Positions 10,552-20,890 of a stretch of DNA of 64,000 bases are shown here, piece after piece. Both the position numbers and the translations under genes were made by a program. The stretch lies in contig NC_003283.11 in assembly GCF_000002985.6 (NCBI RefSeq), positions 18,539,501 through 18,603,500 on the forward strand, given 5' to 3'. The notes beneath the pieces are model-generated. The model was given only the letters and a program-made list of their open reading frames with translations. It had not been told where the DNA came from and made no database searches. This DNA comes from Caenorhabditis elegans (Eukaryota > Nematoda > Chromadorea > Rhabditida > Rhabditidae). Positions within the stretch are counted from its first letter, which is position 1. Every line of letters begins with the position of its first letter.

Positions 10552-13500
10552 TTAATAGTAATAGTTATCTTTATGATCTTTGATGTCTCCAGTCATTGGT
10601 TGATCCTCAATTGAGCACCAATCCCTACCCCTGACCACTCGAACATATCCCGACTCAGCCCAATCGCCTCCCCAGGAGTTCTTGATAATCCAGTAGTCGT
10701 GACTTCTTCCACGGCTATCCTCAACGGTATCGTAACCCACAATTGCTCCGGCATGCCATTGAGTAGCTCTTCTACAATCGTCCTCAATGATCACTCCTTC
10801 TTTATATTCTTTGAATTGATCGCCGACTTTGAAATCTGGAATTTTTTTTTTTAATTTCGAGTTTTTTCGAAAAACTTGGAGTTTCTGCAGGTTTTCAGCT
10901 AGATTTTTGAATTACACGTTAAATTTGCAAAATTTTAACACCCATATCGACTATATTTCGATAAGTTTGGGTTTTGGGCCAATTTCAGGCCGATTCTAGG
11001 CCAAAACAGGCCTGAAAAGAAAGTACTTCATATTCAGCAAAACTTTTGAGTTGGTTATTTAATTTTCAAAATTTTGGCACCGACATCGATTTCGATCGGC
11101 AAATTTCGAGTTTCGGGCCGGTTTTAGGCCGGTTTAGGGTAAAATTGGCCTTGAAATGAAATGTTCCAAATATTTTCAAGTTTTCAATTGAATGGTAAAA
11201 TTGTGACACCAAAACAAAAGAATTTTGAGTATTGAGCCGATTTCAGGCCGAAATAGGCCTGAAACAGGTCTTAAAATATAATTTACTGAAATATAGCCAA
11301 AATACTTGGCTTTTAATTGAAATTTTTTTTTGGTACACTAACATGGGCTATAGACTGAAAATTTTGAGTTTCAGGCCGATTTTAGGCCAATTTTAGGCCG
11401 TTTCAGGCCCAAATTTCAAATTTCTCCAAATATAGCCAATATGGATGTCAAAACTTTGCAAATTTTTAGGAGATTTTGAATTTAATAATTTCAAAACTCC
11501 CGGATGTCCCATGTCCCCCAGTTGGTCCCGCCGACTTACAGACAGCTACTGGGACCTTCCACTCGGTGAGCACCTGGATGATTTGTTCTTCGGCTCGGCG
11601 TGGGTTGATTACGGCAAAGTTGAAGGCTCTCTGAACAAAATTTGGTAGAAAATTAAAAAATTTGATTCTAAAAAAAGTAAAAATTTTGAAAAAAAAATTT
11701 TTGAAAAAAAAATTTTTTTTTTTGGAATTTTTTCAAATTTTCAAATTTCCAACTCACAGCCGGCACAATTCTGTCAGTTTCTCTTAAACGACATCTTCTG
11801 CCCTGGTTAGCCCGATTTTGATCGTAAGGATAGTCTTCATCTCCAGAAAGCCCATATTTCTTGACGTACTGGACTCCGAGGGTCAAGCTTCCTCCCTTAC
11901 ATCCCGGTGTTCCTTCCGTACCGCAATCACAAACCTCTTGGTCAGATAGGGACTGAAAATATTCAAAAATTTACATAGAAATTCAAAAATTCAGTGAAAT
12001 TCTGAAATTCTGCCAAGTTTAACTGAAAAATTTGAAACTACCGTAACTTTGCCAATTTTTAAGATTTTTTTTAGTTTCAAACTGAAAATTGCGCCTAATT
12101 ATATGATCTGCTATATTTGTAGTAGTCAATCATGAAAAAATGTCAGTTTTGAGGTTGTAAATGCGCTCCAATGAGAATTCTTACAAATTCTGTTGATTTT
12201 GACTAGAAAATTTGAAACATCCGTAAATAGGTCAATTTTCAAGATTTTCTTATTTTTAAAAAAGAAACTAGTGAAATAACATGTGATCTACACTAAATAC
12301 ATTGAAAATTTGAAAAAAAAAATTAGTTTTGGGCTTGCCAATGCGTTTCAATAAGAATATTTCAAAATTTCTCATTTTTTGACCCAAATTTGTGAAAAAT
12401 CGTATCTTGGCCAGTTTTCAAGATTTTCTTATTTTTCCAAAAGAAACTAGTAGAGAAACATGTGATCTACATTAACTATGCACAAAAAAATAAGAGAAAA
12501 GTTAGTTTAGGGGTTGTAAATGCGCTCCAATGAGAACTCCTCAAAACTCTGTGTATTTTGACTAGAAAATTTGAAACATCCGTAATTTGGCCAATTTTCA
12601 AGATTTTCCAAATTTAAAAAACGTGTACAATACCAATTTTTGCAAAGTTTAATATTAAAATAGTCAAAGTCTAATAAAATTTAGTGTAAAAGCAGTAAAC
12701 GCACTCCGCTGAGAACCTACTGAAAATTCGTTCAACTTCGCTTTAAACACTTGAAACTAACGTAACTTTGCCATTTTTCAAAATGGAAAACATAGCAAAA
12801 AATGTGATCTACGATATATTTACAGAAAAATAGAATTAAATTTCAGGCTAGAGGGTGTAAATGCGCTCCAACGGCAATGTTTTCTGTTTTCAAAAAAAAA
12901 TCGAAAAATTCGAGTTTTCACGCCAATTTTTCACCGATTTTCCTCGAACTTTCACAGTTTTCATTCAAATTTTTCAAATAATTGTTTTATTTTTACCTTA
13001 AACTTTCCAGAATGTGCTGCATACACAGTCTCCACCAGTGCGGTGACCGCGAATCCCCAGCAACACGCACATTGCCCCTGATCCTTGATCGGGCCCACAA
13101 TGTATCGCCCGTTGATTTTCTCGTTTCTCAAGTCGAAATAGTCTGGATAGCGTGTTGATCTACGCTTATGGCGTGTTTTATTCATGTCGGCCGCGCGAAA
13201 ATCCGGTTTTTTCTTGTCGAAGTTGAGCATTGGGAGCCCTGTATTGTTGCTGGGCACTACATTGGACAAACGGCCGTGGAATTCGGCGGTGGATAGGTCA
13301 GAAAACTTGTTAATGCCAAATTGGGTGTCATATCCGGCTGCTTTTGACTTTGCGTTTAATCTGAAAAAAATTGAAAAAAAACCGAAAAAAAAAAATTTTT
13401 TTGAAATTTTTTTTCGAAATTTTTTATTCAAAAATTTCATTTTTAAACTCAAATTTAAAACATTTTCATTATGAAATTCGAAATCTACGCCTCAAATTAC

Positions 13501-14346
13501 CCCTGTCCCGAAATTTTCAACGCTTTAGTGCAATTTTGCGTCAAATCTGGTGTTTTTGGTTACTGTAGCCTAGTGTTTGTGGACCTTACACCCAATTTGA
13601 CGGAATTTTGCGCTAAATTTTTGAAAAACGGGGTTAGTGGTTATTTGCTACGTAGAATCCGAATTTCGACTCGAAATTTGAAAATTCTGAAGTTTGGGCC
13701 ATGTTTTTTTTCACTTACTTATCGACATTGTTGTAGGATTTTACGAAATTATTGAATCTCTGCTGATTCTCCGACTCGTCCTTGTATTTTCGGTTGTACC
13801 TGTGAAAAATTATGTTTTTTTTCTCAAAAGTGGCTTAAAACGGCAACAATAAGATTTCTGAAAAATTTTAATAGAAATGTTCAATTATTTCTGAAAATCG
13901 AAATTTCAACACTTCAAAACCATTTTTTTTTTGAAAAATTATGTAAAAATTCGAATTCTCCACCCAAAATTACCCCTGCACCCTATTTTTCAACAATTTC
14001 GTGCGAAATGTCGTCAAATCCGGTGTTTTGGGTTACTGTAGCCTGGTGTTTGCGTACCCGGCACCCGATTTGACGGGATTTTGCACTAAAATTCTGAAAA
14101 CTCAGGCGTAGGGGTTATTTGCTATGGGGAATCCGAATTTTTAATTGATTTTTCAAAATTTTGAAGTTTGGGCCAAGTTTTCGTTATTAAAAAAACTCAC
14201 TTTTTTTTAAAATCCTCAAAAGCCTTGTAGAGCTTCTCCGGATGGTCCCGATCGATATTAATTTCAAAAAATTCGGGTTCTGTAATATTGATGGAAACTA
14301 CCCCTGAAATGGGTAGAACCACCAGGAAAATCACGAAAACTTGCAT
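10552..14346 (-). CDS. Papain-family (C1A, cathepsin L-like) cysteine protease
   Basis: Secreted or lysosomal endopeptidase precursor of 386 residues. Exons (minus): 14201-14346, 13719-13799, 12997-13360, 11758-11952, 11540-11630, 10552-10835; phases close exactly. Residues 1-18 are a signal peptide (MQVFVIFLVVLPISG). The propeptide has an ERFNIN-like helix (E..QRFNNF..Y...D). A dibasic HKRR stretch precedes the mature domain. Catalytic elements: GQCACCWGF (oxyanion Gln about 172, nucleophile Cys about 176), QWHAGAIVGY (His about 320) and YWIIKNSWGGDW (Asn about 345). CGTEGTPGCKGG is the conserved Cys/Gly block. All catalytic residues are intact, so the enzyme should be active. The residues before the active Cys are Ala-Cys rather than the usual Gly-Ser, giving an extra Cys next to the nucleophile. 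The C-terminal tail is basic/acidic and ends NYYY. Convergent with ints-5. C. elegans has several such genes, so no symbol is assigned. Confidence 0.9.
10842..11535. repeat. GGCC-type dispersed repeats in protease intron
   Basis: Several copies of a dispersed repeat that combines ACACCCATAT(T/C)G, CTATATT and TTTCAGGCCGATTTTAGG. The same family recurs at 14600-15720, 18780-20460, 31690-32110, 32930-33180 and 34670-34790, in both orientations. Confidence 0.7.
11960..12900. repeat. ~178-bp tandem repeat, five diverged copies, in protease intron
   Basis: The motif GGTTGTAAATGCGCTCCAAT followed by GAGAA recurs at about 12155, 12335, 12512, 12690 and 12850. Each is preceded by a GAAACATCCGTAATTTGGCC-like segment. 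Copies are clearly diverged. The array fills most of the 1.04-kb intron between exons 12997-13360 and 11758-11952. Confidence 0.75.
13470..14170. repeat. Two ~305-family repeat cores in protease introns
   Basis: Cores at about 13535-13610 and 14010-14085, each with GGTTACTGTAGCC and TTTGACGG, flank the small exon 13719-13799. Confidence 0.7.
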
Positions 14347-14519
14347 TTTCGCGGCGAAATTTTGATTGCCTCGGGCTACGGTTGGCTTTTAAGCTTCCGA
14401 GTTTTATGGCCGAAATCGTAAAATTTTCCACTTTTTCGGGGGAAAAAGTTGGAAAGATCGGGGTGATTCTGCACATTTCGACATCGAATTTGTTGGGGTT
14501 CTTTTATAGATTTTTGGTG

Positions 14520-15960
14520 TTGACAGGGGGTTGAAAAATTAATTTATGAGCAAGTTATTGAAAATTTTGATTTTTTTCAAGCCTTGTTACATGAAAATTT
14601 GGAATCTTCATAAAATTTCCGTTTATTTGACCCCCATATTGGCTATATTCGAGGAAATTTGAATTTCAGACCAGTTTTAGGCCGTTTCGGGCTTTTTGGA
14701 GCCCAAATATCAATACACTCAGTTTAATGCCAGTGCGTTTGTAGTAATTTGCCAACTTGTATAAGGAACTACTAAATTGGTTATGTTTGCGGAAAATTGA
14801 ATTTCAGACCAGTTTTAGGACAGTTCAGGCCGTTCTAGGCTTGAAAACAAATATTGACGGGTATATGTCGATAATTTCAGCAAACGTTTTTGAAAAATTT
14901 GAAACTGTGAAATAAAAGTTATTTAAAGGAAAGTTTTGTATTTCAGGCCATTTTCAGGCTCCGGGCCGTTTTTTGCCCAAAATTTCAAAGTTTGTAGAAC
15001 ATAGCCAATATGGGTTTCAAAACTAGGCAAATTTCATGAAGAACACGAATTTTGAGTTCATATTTCTCAAAATTTTACCGGGTGTCCCCGAATGTCCCAT
15101 AGGTGTCCCATAAGTGTCCCACTCGTGGTTTTCAGGCTATATTTGTCAGAAGTTGCTCTTTTTTTACAGAAACACTTGCATAGATGTAGTTAAGCGTTTA
15201 TATTGCAAATTAAAACATGAAAAATGGTTTAATTTTGAACGGTTCAAATATTTTTCCAAAAAAAATTTTTTTTTTAATGTACATGGCAATATTTTTTATA
15301 TCATTTTTATGGATTTGACATTTACATCGGCTATATTTCAAGAAACTGGGCTTGTCGAAATGATTTGGACCGATTCGGGCCGTTTCAGGCCGTTTCAGGC
15401 CTGAATTTCTAGATTTTCTGGAACTGCGTTTTCACTTTTAGGTTTTTCTTATTACTGCAAAATTTCTACACTTACCTTGACCTAAATTCGTGGTGCTCAT
15501 ATTTCAAGTCTAGAACGGCCTGAAATGGCCTGAAATTGGCCTGAAATTCAACATTTCATTGTTATGCAAGTTAAATCAAAAGGCTGAAAATTATCTTGAA
15601 GTTTTAGGTGAAGAAAATCTATTTTTCAATAAATTTTGAGTTTCGGGCCAGTTTCAGGCCGTTCTGGGCCGTTTTTTGGCCAAAACGTCCAAATGTTCAG
15701 AGTATAATCAATATGGGTGTTAAAATTTTGCAAATTTTATGAAGAACACGAATTTTACATTTTTATTGTTTAAAATGTCCCCTGGTGTCCCCGAATGTCC
15801 CATAGGTGTCCCATAAGTGTCCCTCTCATGGTTTTAGGCTATATTTGTCAGAATTTGCTCATTTTTTTTACAGAAACACTTTAAAAATTGTAATTAAACG
15901 TTTATTTTATGAAAAATGCCAATTAAAACATAAAAATTATCAAAAAATTACAAAAAAAGT
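14520..15960. repeat. Left flank of ttr inverted duplication; GGCC and GTGTCCC repeats
   Basis: No gene is seen. The segment from about 15240 to 15960 is the inverted counterpart of about 18523-19290, matching outside the coding exons. A block with GTGTCCCCGAATGTCCCATA and the following GTGTCCCATAAGTGTCCC occurs twice in direct orientation (about 15080-15125 and 15785-15825), so the left side carries an extra copy. Confidence 0.75.
15901..15906 (-). promoter_or_regulatory. Poly(A) signal AATAAA of the leftward ttr gene
   Basis: AATAAA on the minus strand, 55 bp after the stop. The mirrored site of the other ttr copy is at 18579-18584. Confidence 0.6.
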
Positions 15961-17053
15961 TTAATGAATGCAATCAGTGCCCTCTCCTGGGTATCTGTTA
16001 GCCAAATTGAGGGTTCCGATGTCGAAAAGTTGAGCTTCTTTGGATCCTTTACCAACTGCATTTTTTGGAACATGAATAGTCACTTTTTTTGGGCAGAGCT
16101 GAAAATTTCAAAATTTTTGAATTTTTTTTAAATAGGAAAAAAATCGAATTTTTTCAATTTTTTTCTCCAAAAACCTACTCCAGAATAGTTGCATTTATGA
16201 TAAATATTGATTTTCGGGTCAATCTTGCGGATTTTATTCTGGGATCCCGAGACCTTGAATGTTCCATCAGCAATTGTTTTCACCGAGTCCATTTTCGTGT
16301 CGTAGACTGCAGAAAATTGTATTTTTGTGAAATAAAATGTTCAAAGTTAACATTTTTGTTGTTAAAACTAGGAAATTCAGATTTTCCAGGTCAAGACAAG
16401 AATTTTGACACCCATATTGACTATGTTCGGACAAATTTGAATTTTGGGGTGTGTGACCGCGACGCGACCGCAACGCGGCGAAAATTGAAATTGCATTTTT
16501 CATGCTTCAACGCGGTAAGTTTTTGAGTTATGATTAATACAACGTCTTTGTTCAAAAATGTTTGCCATTGTGGAGCTTTACAATAATTTTTGCATTTGAC
16601 ACGCGACGCGACCGCACCGCACTCAAAAAACCAAAGTTATCCGAATATAGTCGTTATGGGGGTCAAATAAAAGCTAAGAACGTCAGAAATACAAAAATCG
16701 TAATTTTGATCCTTAAAAACGAACTGCTCTAATTTTACGGTAAATAGTGACTATTAGAAACCGCGACGCAACCGCGCCGTGCCCTAAAACCAAAAATTGT
16801 CCAAATACAGGCAATATGAGTGCCAAATTGAAGCTAACAGCGTGGTGAGACATTTTCAACTTGAAAAAATCGAATTTGAAACTTTCAACTTACTAGTTCC
16901 ATCCTCGAAAAGCTTCACACGGACGTCTCTAGCCGGTGCTCCGTTACAGACCAGTTTGCCGACCACAGTGACCGTCTGTTTACTCCCAACAATACCTCCC
17001 AAGGCATCAGTGAGCAGAAAAACAGTGGAAATGAGCAGAATTTCTTTGAACAT
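15961..17053 (-). CDS. ttr-24: Transthyretin-like (TTL) secreted protein, copy A
   Basis: Nematode-specific transthyretin-like family protein, secreted, 141 residues. Exons (minus): 16894-17053, 16179-16306, 15961-16098, all in phase; stop TAA. The signal peptide MFKEILLISTVFLLTDALG is followed by the family signature GSKQTVTVVGKLVCNG and VRVKLFEDGT. Exon 2 carries TFKVSGSQNKIRKIDPKINIYHKCN and exon 3 LCPKKVTIHVPKN, ending TDCIH. The four conserved Cys (VCNG, HKCN, LCPK, DCIH) are present. Related TTL members act as secreted signals or ligand carriers, but this copy's ligand is unknown. It is head to head with the copy at 17288 and is its inverted duplicate; splice positions and exon sizes (160/128/138) are identical. 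The symbol is inferred from recalled gene order in this C. elegans cluster; the family assignment is firmer than the number. Confidence 0.88.
16440..16790. repeat. CG-rich CGCGACGCGACCGC repeats in ttr copy A intron 1
   Basis: Three blocks (about 16454-16480, 16600-16622, 16760-16785) of CGCGACGCGACCGCA-type sequence, spaced about 150 bp, alternating with ACCCATATTGACTAT-like segments. They mirror the blocks in intron 1 of copy B. Confidence 0.7.
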
Positions 17054-17287
17054 TGCTCAGGAGTCGACCGGGAATCGATAAGAAATCCAGGAAAATGATA
17101 AGAAATCAGGGAAATCAGACGAGATGAGAAACGGATAAAAGTCGGCGATTAGGTGATTATCTAACGGAACAGTTGTTGTTTAGTGTAAACATGCCGCTGG
17201 GGACCAGAAAAACATGTTTGTCACCCGAAAATCCCATAAAAACCGGGAGCAAAACTCACGGAAACTTCCTGAGAATCTGCTCAAACG
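17054..17287. promoter_or_regulatory. Bidirectional ttr promoter with several GATA sites
   Basis: The only DNA between two divergent ttr start codons. It holds CGATAAG (17076-17082), TGATAAG (17096-17102), GATAAAA (17134-17140) and TTATCT (17157-17162, WGATAR on the minus strand). CATAAAAA at 17235-17242 is a TATA-like element 46 bp before the rightward ATG. Clustered WGATAR sites are typical of intestinal genes driven by ELT-2; the expression pattern is an inference. Confidence 0.6.
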
Positions 17288-18522
17288 ATGCTCAAACTTT
17301 GTCTGCTCTTCCTTGCGACTTTAGCCGTGGCTCACGGGCTCGGCGGAATTGTTGGTAGAAAGCAGACGGTTACTGTAGTTGGTAAGCTCACTTGCAACGG
17401 CCAAGCTGTGAAGGATGTGAAGATCAAGCTGTATGAGGATGGAACTGGTGAGCCATTTTTTTTTCCAGTTTTATGTTTTAATTTGTGTATTTTTGAAATT
17501 CTGACGTTCTTAGCTTTCATTTGACCCCCATATTGCCTATAATCTGACAACTTTGGTATTTTGAGTGCGGTGCGGTCGCGTCGCGGTTTCTAACCGTAAC
17601 ATTAGAATAGTTCGCTTTTAAAGGTTGAAAATACGATTTTTGAATTTTTGACGTTCTTAGCTTTTGTTTGACCCCCATTTTGCCTATGATCAGACAACTT
17701 TAGTTTTTTGAGTGCGGTGCGGTCGCGTCGCGGTCGCTCAAGTTCAGAAGCAGTCGTAGCAACGAAACAATCAGTTTCTGGAAATCAAACGCGTGTATTT
17801 CCTTAATTTGTAGTTTATAGCTCTCATTTAACACCCATATTGTATATATTTAAAGACATTTGATTTTAGCCATGCGTCGCGGCCGCGTCGCGGCCGCTCA
17901 AATTTGCAAACAAGCGTATCACTGAGGACTGTGCACGTTTGAAGACATAAAAATTTCAGTATCACTAATACAAACTTAGAAATCTCAAATAAACATTAGT
18001 TTATTCAACATTTTGAAGCAAAAAATCACCGTGCGTTGCGGTCGCGTCGCGGTTTAACCAAAATCTTCAAAATTGCCGGAATATAGACAATATGGGTGTC
18101 AAATTGAAGCTATTGACGCCACGAGTTTGAATTTTGTAAAATCCTAGCGATCTGATCATTTTTGGAAGCAAAATGCCCCAAATTGCAGTCTATGACACCA
18201 AGATGGACGTTACAAACACATTGGCAGACGGAACCTTCAAAGTAGTCGGCGGCCAGAATAAAATTCGCAAGATCGACCCAAAAATCAATATTTATCACAG
18301 ATGCAACCACGTCGGAGTGAGTTTCAGCGAAAAATTTCGACTTTTTTTCAAAAATTTTACTGAAAAAATTCTCAAAAATTTCAGCTTTGCCCGAAAAGGG
18401 TTACCATTCATGTTCCGAAGAACGCAGTTGGCAAAGGATCCAAAGAAGCTCAACTTTTTGACATTGGAGTTCTGAATTTGGCCAATAAGTACCCAGGAGA
18501 GGGTACTGATTGCATTCATTAA
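17288..18522 (+). CDS. ttr-25: Transthyretin-like (TTL) secreted protein, copy B
   Basis: Secreted transthyretin-like protein, 141 residues. Exons 17288-17447, 18189-18316, 18385-18522; all phases close, stop TAA. Signal peptide MLKLCLLFLATLAVAHG, then GRKQTVTVVGKLTCNG and VKIKLYEDGTG. Exon 2 has VYDTKMD and KIDPKINIYHRCN; exon 3 LCPKRVTIHVPKN, ending PGEGTDCIH. It is nearly the same as copy A, most closely in exon 3, with the same intron positions. AATAAA is at 18579-18584. Intron 1 (741 bp) is expanded by CG-rich repeats. The 3' end faces the third ttr gene. The symbol rests on recalled gene order. Confidence 0.88.
17550..18060. repeat. CG-rich repeats in ttr copy B intron 1
   Basis: Four blocks of the type GTGCGGTGCGGTCGCGTCGCGG (17560-17590, 17712-17740, 17874-17900, 18030-18055), about 150 bp apart. 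They are mirror images of the blocks in copy A's intron, so the repeats were part of the inverted duplication. Confidence 0.7.
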
Positions 18523-19330
18523 ACTTTTTTTTTGGAACTTTTTGATAACTTTTATGTTTTAATTGGAATTTTTCATAAAATAAACGTTTAATTACACTTT
18601 TTAAAGTGTTTCTGTAAAAAAAATGAGCAAATTCCGACAAATATAGCCTAAAACCACGAGAGGGACACTTATGGGACACCTATGGGACATTCGGGGACAC
18701 CAGGGGACATTTTGAACAATAAAAATGTAAAATTCGTGTTCTCCATAAAATGTGCAAAATTTTAACACCCATATTGATTATACTCTGAACATTTGGACGT
18801 TTGGGCCAAAAAACGGCCCAAAACGGCCTGAAACTGGCCCGAAACTCAAAATTTATTGAAAAACAGATTTCCTTCACTTAAAACTTCAAGATAATTTTCA
18901 GGCTTTTGATTTAACTTGCATAACAATGAAATGTTGAATTTCAGGCCTATTTCAGGTCATTTCAGGCCGTTCTAGACTTGAAATATGAGCACCACGAATT
19001 TAGGTCAAGGTAAGTGTAGAAATTATGCAGTAATGAGGAAAACCTGAAAGTAAGAACGCAGTTCCAGAAAAACTGGAAATTCATGCCTGAAACGGCCTGA
19101 AACGGCCCGAATCGGTCCAAATCATTTCGACAAGCCCAGTTTCTTGAAATGTAGCCGAAGTAAATGTCAAATCCATGAAAATGATATGAAAAATCTTGCC
19201 ATGTACAAAATTTTCCAAAAATGCTTGAAATCTCAAAATTTAAAAAATTTGAAACTTGAAAAAAATTTTTTTGTTTTGGAAAAAATATTCTAACCGTTCA
19301 AAATAAAACAATTTTCAAAATATACAAATT
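18523..19330. repeat. Right flank of ttr inverted duplication
   Basis: Non-coding sequence after copy B. Read on the opposite strand it matches 15240-15960, including GTGTCCC repeats, GGCC repeats and the GAACGGTT segment near 19288. No gene is seen. Confidence 0.75.
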
Positions 19331-19365
19331 TGTTTGCATTTTTTATACATATTAAAGCCAAATTT

Positions 19366-20775
19366 TTAATGAATACAATCAGTAGATTCTCCAGAGAACT
19401 TGTTAGCCAAGTTGATAGTTCCAATGTCATAATTTCTAGCATTTTGTCCGCTTCCGCTGACGACAGCGTTTTTTGGAATGTTGATGGACACTTTTTTCGA
19501 GCAGAGCTGGAAAAATTTGAGTTTGAAATCGAATTTTTTTTTTGAAATAAAAAACTCACCCCGTTATAATTGCACTTGTGGTAAATGTTGACTTTCGGGT
19601 CGATTGTTCGGATTTTATTTTGATCTCCGGATACGCGGAATGTTCCGTCTGATCCAGTCTTTACACTGCCCATTTTGCTATCGTAAACTGCAAAAAAAAT
19701 TTTTTTTTTTTGGAAAATTTTTTGATTTTCTGAAATCTGTTAGACTACGATAGTTTTGAGTGGAAAATTTGGATTCTCCTAAAAATTTGCAAAATTTTGA
19801 CACCCATAATGGCTATATTTGAGGAAGTTTGGATTTCAGGCCGGGCTCAGGCCGTTTCAGGCCGTTTCAGGCCATTTCAGGCCGAAGCTTTTACGATTTT
19901 GTTTACAATTGTTTTTGACCCATAGTTTTAATAAACAGTATACATTTAGAGCTCAATCTTCGTAAAACTTGATTTCGGGCCAAAAAAGGGCCTGAAACCG
20001 CCTGAAACTTAACCACTCCCGAATGTAGCCGATATGGGTGTTAAAACAACGGAAATTTAGTGGAAAAATTGGTTTTTTTAAAACTAAAACAACGCAAAAC
20101 ATCAAATTTATAGAAAATTTGAAGAAAAACACTTTTTTTTAAAAATTTTTTTGGGCCAAATTTCAAATACCGCTTGTTTCCAGCATAAAAGATGTTAAAA
20201 ATTAGCTTAACCTCTAAATTTGCAAAAATTTAAAACCCATATTGGCTATAATTGAGCAAGTATGAATTTCAGGCCGGTTTCAGGCCGTTTCAGGCCGTTT
20301 CAGGCCGTTTCAGGCCTTAAATATTTAAAATTAAAACCAGTTCAGATTTTCTTAGTGTTTTAAAATTATGACAACTACTTCTTAGCATTTTGAATATTGA
20401 GCCTTATTCGGCCTAAAACGGCCTAAATCTGGCCTGAAATTCGTGGTGTGTCGAATATAGCCGATATGGGTGTCAAATCAACGGAAATTTCATGAAAAAT
20501 TCAACGGTGTATATTAAAATGCCTGAAAAGTTCAAGTTTTCGAATTTTTTCCCGAAAAAAAAATTTCGAAAAAAAAAGTTTAAAAAAAATTTTTTTTTTC
20601 TAAACTTACATGTTCCATCCTCATACATCTTGACAAGTACATTACTAGCAGGTTGTCCATTACAAATAAGCTTTCCAGTTACAGTAACCCCCTGCTTGGA
20701 GCCAATAATGCCCAGCAGGCCGTCAGTAGAGATGACTAGTACGGAGAAAATGGCAAAAAGTTGAGCGGAAATCAT
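19366..20775 (-). CDS. ttr-26: Transthyretin-like (TTL) secreted protein, copy C
   Basis: Secreted transthyretin-like protein, 144 residues. Exons (minus): 20610-20775, 19560-19687, 19366-19506; phases close, stop TAA. Signal peptide MISAQLFAIFSVLVISTDG, then GSKQGVTVTGKLICNG and VLVKMYEDGT. Exon 2 contains TFRVSGDQNKIRTIDPKVN and HKCN; exon 3 LCSKKVSINIPKNAV, ending ESTDCIH. It is more diverged than copies A and B but keeps the same two intron positions, so it is an older duplicate. Tail to tail with copy B. Intron 1 (922 bp) is filled with GGCC repeats. The symbol rests on recalled gene order. Confidence 0.88.
19700..20500. repeat. GGCC-type repeats in ttr copy C intron 1
   Basis: Runs such as TTTCAGGCCGTTTCAGGCC at 19838-19880 and 20265-20315, paired with ACACCCATATTGGC and CGATATGGGTGT motifs in both orientations. 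Fold-back structures are likely. Confidence 0.7.
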
Positions 20776-20890
20776 AATGTTTTGGGTGATGAGGTAACCT
20801 GTGTTGGTTACTCGTTCAATTTTTACCGTTTAAATACCCACCGATGAGTCAATAGGCTCCGCCCACTTTTTCATAAACAGTTATTTCGAA
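20776..20890 (-). promoter_or_regulatory. Promoter of ttr copy C
   Basis: On the minus strand TATTTAAA (20829-20836) lies 54 bp before the ATG, like a TATA box. TGACTCA (20845-20851), an AP-1/bZIP-type site, is 9 bp further upstream. This DNA is free of the surrounding repeats. Confidence 0.5.
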
